Shown piece by piece: positions 1-4,666 of a stretch of DNA of 5,602 nucleotides. How positions within the stretch are numbered: position 1 is the stretch's first letter; each line of letters opens with the position of its first letter. The stretch is from Planctomycetota bacterium. GTDB taxonomy: Bacteria > Planctomycetota > UBA11346. The notes beneath the pieces are model-generated. The model had not been told where the DNA came from and made no database searches. It saw only the letters and a program-made list of their open reading frames with translations. The stretch covers positions 1 to 5,602 of the forward strand of contig JACDEN010000222.1 of assembly GCA_013816415.1 (NCBI GenBank), read 5' to 3'. The position numbers and the translations under genes are program-made.

Positions 1-852
1 GCCGCAGCGGATGCCGAGCTTCAGGCACGCCGCGACCGGACGTCCGAGCAGCCATCCGCGCAGGAATCCGCCGTCGAAGCTGTCGCCGGCGCCGATGGTG
101 TCGACGATCGCGAGCGAGCGCCGCGCCGCAGCGGGCACCGCGCACGACCAGGATCGGCCGCCCTGGAACGCCAGCGCGCCGTCGCCGCCGGCCTTCATCG
201 CGATCAGCGGTCCGAAGGCCGCGAGCTGCGCGCCGGCCTTCCGGACGTCGGCCGTTCCGGTGATCGCGCGCGCCTCTTCCGCGTTGGGCAGGAACACGTC
301 GACCAGCGGCAGCAGCTCGCGCACGCCCTCCCAACGTCCCTCGGGATCCCAGTTGGTGTCGAGCGAGACGGTCGCGCCGTAGGTGCGCAGGCGGCGGATC
401 CACGCCGGCCAGTGCGGACGCAGGCGCGGCATCAGGAAGTAGCTGGCGATGTGCCAATGGCGCACCGAGCGCGCGAGCGCATCGGTGAGGTCGGCGGGCC
501 GCGTCGCATCGATCGAGCCGGTGTAGGTGAGGATGGCGCGGTCCTCGCCGTCGACGAGCGCCGCGCCGACGCCGGTCTTGAGCCCGGGATCGCGGCGCAC
601 GCGCGTGATGTCGACTCCGGTCCTGCCGAGCGCCCCGAGCAGGAAGTCGCCGAGCGCGTCGCCTCCGACCGCACCGACCACCGCGCACGATCCGCCGAGC
701 TTGACGAACTGGCTGGCGAAGATGTTGGCCGATCCGCCGACCTCCAGGGTGTAGCCGCCGATCAGCTGCTCGATCTGCTTGAATCGCGGGCGCACATTCC
801 CATGCAGGATGAAATCGACGCACATGTCGGACGCGCATCCGATGGCGAGCAT
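1..852 (-). CDS. PfkB/ribokinase-family sugar kinase (3' end outside window)
   Basis: ATP-dependent kinase of the ribokinase/PfkB superfamily, cytosolic. 284 residues are visible and the C-terminus runs off the left edge; family members of about 300-330 residues suggest only a few dozen are missing. The N-terminus MLAIGCASDM is a normal first beta strand. The N-terminal PfkB signature lies near residues 39-54 (GGSANIFASQFVKLGG). The C-terminal signature is at 251-263 (DTIGAGDSFDGGF), with the anion hole GAG and catalytic base Asp257. It follows a SIS isomerase and a class II aldolase on the same strand, so it probably phosphorylates a ketose phosphate, or the free sugar, of that pathway. It lacks the LacC/FruK-type N-terminus, so tagatose-6-P kinase activity is only inferred. 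The start at 852 is chosen by family alignment. In-frame ATGs at 873, 963 and 1062 would add 7, 37 or 70 residues encoded by the repeat array. The Shine-Dalgarno signal is weak (GACGG just before the ATG). Confidence 0.9.
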   Translation of the reverse strand, partial: MLAIGCASDMCVDFILHGNVRPRFKQIEQLIGGYTLEVGGSANIFASQFVKLGGSCAVVGAVGGDALGDFLLGALGRTGVDITRVRRDPGLKTGVGAALVDGEDRAILTYTGSIDATRPADLTDALARSVRHWHIASYFLMPRLRPHWPAWIRRLRTYGATVSLDTNWDPEGRWEGVRELLPLVDVFLPNAEEARAITGTADVRKAGAQLAAFGPLIAMKAGGDGALAFQGGRSWSCAVPAAARRSLAIVDTIGAGDSFDGGFLRGWLLGRPVAACLKLGIRCG

Positions 853-1025
853 CCGTCGCTGGCCTGCGGCCATTATAGCGACGGATGCTCGACCACTCTT
901 TCTTCTAGGGCTGCGCCCTAGGACCTGCGTGACTTCCAAAGTCAGGCGCTGGCCTGCGGCCATTTTAGCGGCGGACTTTGGACCACTCTTTCTTCTAGGG
1001 CTGCGCCCTAGGACCTGCGGGAGAG
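846..1025. repeat. Tandem 90-bp two-hairpin repeat, two full copies
   Basis: Two units (846-935 and 936-1025) have an exact 90-bp period. Plus-strand order in each: hairpin A with 15-nt arms and a 16-nt loop, a spacer containing ACCACTCTTTCTT, hairpin B (CTAGGGC, TGC, GCCCTAG), then GACCTGCG. Hairpin A of unit 1 pairs 846-860 with 877-891 perfectly. In unit 2, 936-950 pairs with 967-981 with two mismatches. The inner arm end CGCT/AGCG and the loop (GGCCTGCGGCC plus ATTAT or ATTTT) are conserved, while the outer part of the arms differs between units and stays complementary. Hairpin B is identical in both units (905-921 and 995-1011). The T-rich spacer follows hairpin A only on the plus strand, opposite to the flanking genes, so these are not ordinary terminators of the operon. 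The array separates the SIS gene from the kinase, and its left arm covers the first codons of the kinase. Confidence 0.9.
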
Positions 1026-1077
1026 TCCTCCGCCGCTGGCCATTCGCGCGTGGACTGGCCATGGCCGGCTACAGTCC
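1024..1077. repeat. Decayed third copy of hairpin A and a small dyad over the SIS stop codon
   Basis: Immediately after unit 2, AGTCC (1024-1028) pairs with GGACT (1052-1056) around CGCTGGCCATT. This matches the hairpin A core with the TGCGGCC between the two GGCC tetramers deleted, as slippage or recombination between GGCC repeats would give. No hairpin B follows. The neighbouring GGACTG (1052-1057) can alternatively pair with CAGTCC (1072-1077), enclosing the SIS stop codon at 1069-1071 and an ATG at 1062. On the minus strand no U-tract follows, so a terminator is not supported. Assignment as a repeat remnant rests on a short match. Confidence 0.45.
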
Positions 1078-2127
1078 GCCTTCGCTGCTGATCACGTACG
1101 GGCAGACGATGAAGGTGTCGCAGTCGACGCCGCGCAGCCGCGACAGGTGCTCCGACGCGAACTGCGCGGGCATGGCGTCGATCAGGAACTGCCACGCCGA
1201 CGGGATCGTCGGCAGCGACAGCACCAGATCGCCGGCTCCCGCGGGAAGATCCTGACCGATGACCATGACCTTGGCACCGCGCGTGCGCATGTCCTTCGCC
1301 AGCGCGAGGTCTTCCGCGCGCAGGATGTCGCGGTCGATCCACAGGCCGATGCGCAGGCCCTTCTTCAGGATCTCCTGCGGTCCGTGGCGGAATCCACCCG
1401 AGGTGTAGGACGACGCGGGCGCCTTGCAGGCTTCCTCCCACAGCAGTCGGATCTCGTAGGCGGTGGCCAGGCTGCCGCCGCGCGCCAGGAAATAGGTCGG
1501 CGCCTCGGCGGTGAACCAGCCGCTCGCGGCGATGGCGGCGCGCCAGGCGTCGAAGCACTGCTCGGCGCTGGTGAGCGCCGATGAGAGCACGGTGCCGAGG
1601 TCCTTGGCCAGCGTCTTCGTCACCGCGCAGGCGAGCAGTCCGCCGACCAGCGTCAGCGCCGAATACATGGTGATCGAGATCTGGTGGTCGAACGCGGCGT
1701 GCAAGCTTAGCAGCGCGTCGGCCGAGGTGCCGAGCGGGCTCTCGGGCGTATTGGTGACCGCGATCACCTTGGCGCCGGCCGCGCGGCACTTCGCCATCAG
1801 CTTCACGATCTCGACGCTCTTGCCGCTGCGCGACAGGGCGATCACCGCAGAATCCGCCGGGATCCTCACCACGTGCAAAAGCTCGGACGCGTCCGTGAGA
1901 TGCACCGGGAATCCGGCGCGCTCGAACAGCGACTGCACCGCCATGCCGGCATGCCAGCTCGAGCCGATGCCGGTGATGAAGACGTGCTTCGCTCCCGCGA
2001 CCAGCGCCGCGGCCTTGGCCAGTTCCATCGCGCCCTCGCCGAGCGTGAAGGCGAGCGACTTCCGCAGCTCCGCCGGTTCGGCGAGGATGTTCTTCAGGAG
2101 CTCCTTCATGGGCGCCGCTTTCGTCAT
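1069..2127 (-). CDS. Double-SIS sugar-phosphate isomerase/deaminase (AgaS / GlmS-isomerase type)
   Basis: 352 residues, cytosolic, two sugar isomerase (SIS) domains in tandem as in the isomerase half of GlmS and in AgaS. SIS1 (about 44-170) has the phosphate-binding TGIGSSWHAG (52-61), ASELLH (80-85) and SRSG (99-102). SIS2 (about 205-335) has FLARGGS (213-219), the acidic EIRLLWEE helix (225-232) and GFRHGP (245-250), equivalent to the GELKHGP segment carrying a catalytic His in GlmS. There is no N-terminal glutaminase domain, so it cannot be a complete GlmS. Expected chemistry is aldose/ketose isomerization, with or without deamination. Between an aldolase and a kinase, an AgaS-like galactosamine-6-P deaminase role is attractive. 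FrlB-type deglycase is the main alternative. The start at 2127 lies 5 nt after the aldolase stop, indicating co-transcription; an in-frame ATG at 2109 is possible. Neither start has a clear Shine-Dalgarno. Confidence 0.88.
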   Translation of the reverse strand: MTKAAPMKELLKNILAEPAELRKSLAFTLGEGAMELAKAAALVAGAKHVFITGIGSSWHAGMAVQSLFERAGFPVHLTDASELLHVVRIPADSAVIALSRSGKSVEIVKLMAKCRAAGAKVIAVTNTPESPLGTSADALLSLHAAFDHQISITMYSALTLVGGLLACAVTKTLAKDLGTVLSSALTSAEQCFDAWRAAIAASGWFTAEAPTYFLARGGSLATAYEIRLLWEEACKAPASSYTSGGFRHGPQEILKKGLRIGLWIDRDILRAEDLALAKDMRTRGAKVMVIGQDLPAGAGDLVLSLPTIPSAWQFLIDAMPAQFASEHLSRLRGVDCDTFIVCPYVISSEGGL

Positions 2128-2132
2128 GGGTT

Positions 2133-2981
2133 TCAGCTCGCTGCCGCGGTCTTCATCGCGCACACGCGGATCTTCTCCGACACCAGCGCGGTCACCGCCG
2201 CCATCGCCGGCGGGAAGGTCTTGCGCAGGTCGATCTCCTCGCTGGTCGACATGGTCTGCTTCACCGCGCGGGTGAAGGTGTCCTTGATCTCGGTCGCGAA
2301 ATTGATCTTGGCGATGCCGCGGCGGATGGCGTCGCGCCATTGCCCCGGCGAGACCCCCGAGCCGCCATGCAGCACCAGCGGCACGTCGACCACCGCGCGG
2401 ATCGCCTCGAGGCGATTGAGATCGAGCTTGGGCTCCTGCTTGTAGAAGCCGTGCGCGGTGCCGATGGCGACCGCCAGCGAATCGATGCCGGTGGCTTCGA
2501 CGAAGCGGCGGGCGTCCTCCGGAACGGTCAGCCCGTCGACCGTCGCCGCGGCTTCTCCGAGTTTCGGCACCGTCCCGAGTTCGGCTTCCACCGCCACGCC
2601 CTTGGCGTGGGCGAGGGCGACCACCGCGCGCACCGCCGCGACGTTGGCGTCGAACTGCTGCTCGCTGGCGTCGATCATCACCGAGTCGTAACCGGCGTCG
2701 AGGCAGGCGCGGATGAGCGCGAGATCGTTGCAGTGGTCGAGATGCAGGAGCGCGGTCACGCCCTCCTGCGCCGCGGCCGCGCGCGCCATCGCCACGGCCA
2801 TCGGCAGGCCGGTGTACTGCAGGGTCGACGGCGAGGTCTGGAGGATGATCGGTTCGCCCACGGACTTGGCCGCGCGCAGGACCGCGAGCAGCGTCTCGGC
2901 GTTGTAGAAGTTCGCGGCGAGCACGGCCTGGCCGGCGGCGCGCTTCGCTCGCAAGGTGTCAACCATCGTCATGGGTTTCAT
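2133..2981 (-). CDS. Class II (zinc) ketose-bisphosphate aldolase, GatY/KbaY-like
   Basis: 282 residues, close to the usual 280-310 of class II fructose/tagatose-bisphosphate aldolases, which split ketose-1,6-bisphosphates into DHAP and glyceraldehyde-3-P. Visible motifs in order: ANFYN (23-27); LLHLDHCND (78-86) with catalytic Asp82 and zinc ligand His83; VMIDASEQ (101-108); VEAELGTV (131-138); GTAHGFY (174-180) with zinc His177; LVLHGGSGV (203-211) with zinc His205; and INFATEI (226-232). GatY/KbaY and fructose-bisphosphate aldolases cannot be separated by motifs alone. The isomerase and kinase neighbours favour a dedicated catabolic enzyme over the glycolytic one. It is the first gene of the operon, divergent from the AraC-type regulator. 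The start at 2981 has GGAGG 11 nt upstream. An in-frame ATG at 2972 gives MTMVDTL, which also fits the family N-terminus; one at 2999 precludes use of that GGAGG. Confidence 0.93.
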   Translation of the reverse strand: MKPMTMVDTLRAKRAAGQAVLAANFYNAETLLAVLRAAKSVGEPIILQTSPSTLQYTGLPMAVAMARAAAAQEGVTALLHLDHCNDLALIRACLDAGYDSVMIDASEQQFDANVAAVRAVVALAHAKGVAVEAELGTVPKLGEAAATVDGLTVPEDARRFVEATGIDSLAVAIGTAHGFYKQEPKLDLNRLEAIRAVVDVPLVLHGGSGVSPGQWRDAIRRGIAKINFATEIKDTFTRAVKQTMSTSEEIDLRKTFPPAMAAVTALVSEKIRVCAMKTAAAS

Positions 2982-2992
2982 CGCGCGACCGG

Positions 2993-2997
2993 CCTCC
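2993..2997 (-). promoter_or_regulatory. Shine-Dalgarno of the aldolase gene
   Basis: GGAGG on the minus strand, 11 nt before the ATG at 2981 and 20 nt before the ATG at 2972. It favours 2981 as the start although the spacing is rather long. It is the clearest Shine-Dalgarno in the window; the other genes have weak ones or none. Confidence 0.5.
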
Positions 2998-3070
2998 ATC
3001 CGAACAGCGACTGTCCGATGGACCGCGCTGGGCTCAAGCGGGAGGGGTGCACGTCGGATGGCGATCGGGT

Positions 3071-3094
3071 GCGCATGCGGCCGTTAGCGTGCGC
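3071..3094. promoter_or_regulatory. Imperfect dyad, possible operator
   Basis: GCGCATGC (3071-3078) and GCGTGCGC (3087-3094) are inverted repeats with 7 of 8 complementary positions around an 8-nt spacer, near the middle of the divergent region. In such GC-rich DNA a dyad of this size can occur by chance, so this is a candidate only. Confidence 0.2.
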
Positions 3095-3136
3095 GGCGCT
3101 GTTGGGCGTCCACGCCGCTTCATGGTACCGTGGGTC

Positions 3137-3188
3137 GCAACGGGTGGTATCTTTGCACCGGATGATCCGATGACGTGGCAACGGGTGG
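3137..3188 (+). promoter_or_regulatory. 11-bp direct repeat, candidate AraC-type operator half-sites
   Basis: GCAACGGGTGG occurs at 3137-3147 and again at 3178-3188, 41 bp apart (close to four helical turns), each preceded by GT plus C or G. The first lies just upstream of the regulator start and the second covers codons 3-7. AraC-family proteins commonly bind directly repeated half-sites, so autoregulation is plausible, but the second copy sits in coding sequence. Confidence 0.3.
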
Positions 3189-4042
3189 CCTCAGTGCGTC
3201 GCCACGACGAGCTCGATGCCCGTCGGCCGCTGATGGCGCTTTCCTATGTGCTGTCGCAGGGCGGTGATTACCACGCGGACGTCCATTACGAGCTCGAGCT
3301 CGGCGTGGTCCTGCGCGGCGAGATGGAGCGCACCAGCGGCACCCACACCATGGTGGTGCGGCGCGGCCAGGTGTGGCTGTGCGGGATGTGGGAACCCCAC
3401 CGCTATCGCATCCTCACGGGGCCGTGCGAAGTGGTGGTGCTGGTGGTCCGTCCGCAGTGCCTGGCGGCGCTGCGCTTCGAGCATGCTCCCGAACACCGCT
3501 GGCTGCTGCCATTCACCGTGCCCGCCCACCAGCGGCCCCAGGCGCAGGGTCCGCGTCGACGCGAAGTCATCGCCTGGGCGAAGCGGATGACCCAGGCGAC
3601 CGCGCGCAGCGCTTCGCCCGACCGTGCGCTGGAACAGCAGGTGCTGCTGCTCGAGCTGCTGGTGATCCTGCGCCGCGATTGGCAGGTCCCGGCATCGATC
3701 GTCCAGGACACCGACCAGGGCGGACGCATCGACCGCGCGATCCAGCTGGTGTTCGATCGTCACGGCGATGTGACCGCGATCGAGGCGGCGCGTGCGGTCG
3801 GCCTGTCGCGCAATCGCTTCAACCGCATGTTCGTCGAACTGATGGGCGACAGCTTCGCGCATTTCGCAGCAGGATACCGCCTTGGCGGCGCCGCGGCGGA
3901 TCTGGTGCGCAGCGATGAACCGCTGAAGGCGATCGCCCGAGCGTGGGGGTTCACCGATGCCAGCCACCTGGTGCGCCGGTTCCGCGCCCGCCATGGCTGC
4001 ACGCCGGCGCAGTACCGGGATCGGCTGCGCTCGGAACGCTAG
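3170..4042 (+). CDS. AraC-family transcriptional regulator
   Basis: 290 residues: an N-terminal cupin-like ligand-binding domain and a C-terminal AraC DNA-binding domain, the usual size and order for the family. The N-terminal half has the beta-rich HYELELGVVLRGEM (39-52) and GQVWLCGMWEPHRYRI (66-81). HTH1 is about 201-223 (VTAIEAARAVGLSRNRFNRM). HTH2 is about 250-283, with IARAWGFTDASHLVRRF and the family-typical GCTPAQYR at 276-283. It is divergent from the aldolase-SIS-kinase operon, so the likely role is sugar-responsive control of that operon and of itself; the effector is unknown. The start at 3170 gives MTWQRVASV and has only a weak GGA 7 nt upstream. In-frame ATGs at 3122 and 3047 would add 16 and 41 residues of unlikely composition. 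The stop codon overlaps the first arm of the following terminator-like hairpin. Confidence 0.88.
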   Translation: MTWQRVASVRRHDELDARRPLMALSYVLSQGGDYHADVHYELELGVVLRGEMERTSGTHTMVVRRGQVWLCGMWEPHRYRILTGPCEVVVLVVRPQCLAALRFEHAPEHRWLLPFTVPAHQRPQAQGPRRREVIAWAKRMTQATARSASPDRALEQQVLLLELLVILRRDWQVPASIVQDTDQGGRIDRAIQLVFDRHGDVTAIEAARAVGLSRNRFNRMFVELMGDSFAHFAAGYRLGGAAADLVRSDEPLKAIARAWGFTDASHLVRRFRARHGCTPAQYRDRLRSER

Positions 4043-4101
4043 CCCGATGTCTCACATCGCTTCGCGATTTTATGTGAGACATCGGGCTGCACTTTTTGTT
4101 T
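4041..4101 (+). terminator. Strong hairpin plus T-tract after the AraC-type gene
   Basis: A perfect 17-bp inverted repeat: 4041-4057 pairs with 4072-4088 (AGCCCGATGTCTCACAT and its complement). The 14-nt loop contains CGC-TTC-GCG followed by ATTTT. After GCAC come five T, then GTTT, on the plus strand, as for a rho-independent terminator. The stem starts inside the TAG stop codon of the regulator. On the minus strand no U-tract follows, so it terminates the converging NTAQ1 operon less obviously. The stem, inner mini-hairpin, AT-rich loop end and CACTTTTTGTTT spacer match the layout of the 90-bp repeats near 846-1025. Confidence 0.8.
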
Positions 4102-4118
4102 CGGGGGTTTCACCCCCG
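4102..4118. repeat. Second short hairpin of the araC/NTAQ1 junction
   Basis: CGGGGGT, loop TTC, ACCCCCG: a 7-bp stem with a 3-nt loop directly after the T-rich spacer. It has the same dimensions as hairpin B (CTAGGGC, TGC, GCCCTAG) of the 90-bp units, and AGCCCCCGGGGCT, itself palindromic, follows up to the NTAQ1 stop codon. It may help terminate or protect the NTAQ1 transcript 3' end, or be part of a mobile repeat. Confidence 0.6.
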
Positions 4119-4129
4119 AGCCCCCGGGG

Positions 4130-4666
4130 CTATTCCTCCAAGCGTTGGCGGAGCTCGCCCAAGCTCAGCACCTCGCCCGGAAGCCCGCAGTCCATGTCGA
4201 TCAGATCCATCAGCGGGGTGGTGCCGGTGAGTGGCGCCGCCCATGTCGGCGGCGGCTGCAGCCACCGCCCGTCGCGGTGACGCATGTGCGCGCGGTCGCT
4301 GCGCAGGGCGCGCACGTATGCGGCGCCGGGCATCACGCGGAACGTCGGCTGCAGCTCGGGCGCGTCATCGGCACGGAAGGTCGACGCGAGGTAGTCCTCC
4401 GCTCCGGTGGGCAGGCCCAGGCTGCTATCGAAATCCCACGCGTTCCAGCCGTCTTCCCAGCACGTGAACGCCACCACGTGGTAGTCCCAATCCACATAGG
4501 TGGTGGAGCCCGCCGCGCGTTGATGGCGGCAGCGCACCGCGCCAGCGGGGTTCGCGATGATCGCGACGAACAGCTCATCGCCCGCAAAGCGCGGATGCTG
4601 GCACAGCCGCCAGATGTTCTCTTCGCAATAGAACGGCTGATAGTCGAAGCCGTCAGCCGCGCTCAT
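4130..4666 (-). CDS. Bacterial protein N-terminal glutamine amidohydrolase (NTAQ1 family)
   Basis: 178 residues (human NTAQ1 is about 205), predicted soluble. The family deamidates N-terminal Gln of proteins to Glu, the tertiary-to-secondary step of the Arg/N-degron pathway in eukaryotes. Landmarks: YCEENIWRLC (13-22) with nucleophile Cys14, matching human YCEENIWKLC; VDWDYHVV (58-65) with His63; WDFD (77-80) with Asp78, corresponding to human Cys28, His81 and Asp97; and SDRAHMRHRDGRWLQPPPTW (123-142), very close to human SDRSHMKDSSGNWREPPP. The C-terminal MDCGLPGEVLSLGELRQRL matches the human end [20 protein letters not shown]. The start ATG at 4666 overlaps the pgsA stop as ATGA, so translation is probably coupled. 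In bacteria the product Glu could feed a Bpt-type leucyl-transferase and ClpS/ClpAP, but no such gene is in the window; that part is inference. Confidence 0.93.
   Translation of the reverse strand: MSAADGFDYQPFYCEENIWRLCQHPRFAGDELFVAIIANPAGAVRCRHQRAAGSTTYVDWDYHVVAFTCWEDGWNAWDFDSSLGLPTGAEDYLASTFRADDAPELQPTFRVMPGAAYVRALRSDRAHMRHRDGRWLQPPPTWAAPLTGTTPLMDLIDMDCGLPGEVLSLGELRQRLEE

Larger units (their letters stand above)
2982..3169. promoter_or_regulatory. Divergent control region between the sugar operon and araC-type gene
   Basis: 188 nt separate the aldolase start (minus) from the regulator start (plus), so both promoters and the operators should lie here. I see no convincing -35/-10 pair on either strand. 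TATCTT at 3148-3153 (plus) could be a -10 but lacks a good -35. An imperfect dyad at 3071-3094 (GCGCATGC, 8-nt spacer, GCGTGCGC; one T/G mismatch) and a direct repeat beginning at 3137 are the best operator candidates. Confidence 0.5.

Noticed and set aside
871..878. TATAAT on the minus strand in the loop of hairpin A as a kinase promoter
   Set aside because: There is no acceptable -35 about 17 nt upstream, the hexamer is inside a conserved repeat loop (TAAAAT in the other copy), and it overlaps an ATG. It remains only a weak possibility.
846..1025. CRISPR array or integron attC sites
   Set aside because: There are only two 90-bp copies with no spacer pattern and no cas genes; no integrase is present and the second hairpin does not fit attC layout.
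779..1255. Plus-strand open frame through the 90-bp repeats
   Set aside because: It runs antisense to the kinase and SIS genes, has no start context and no recognisable protein features; it is open because of the 30-codon repeat period and GC bias.
1069..2127. SIS protein as a GlmS glucosamine-6-P synthase
   Set aside because: There is no N-terminal Cys glutaminase domain, and the gene sits in a catabolic operon.
1..2981. Sulfoquinovose (sulfo-EMP) operon
   Set aside because: No sulfoquinovosidase, YihS-type isomerase or sulfonate-specific features are visible; the SIS protein and GatY-type aldolase fit amino-sugar or tagatose routes better, though the kinase substrate is unproven.
3047..3169. 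Longer N-terminus for the AraC-type regulator
   Set aside because: The extra 41 residues do not resemble a cupin domain and would consume most of the divergent control region; family length fits the start at 3170.
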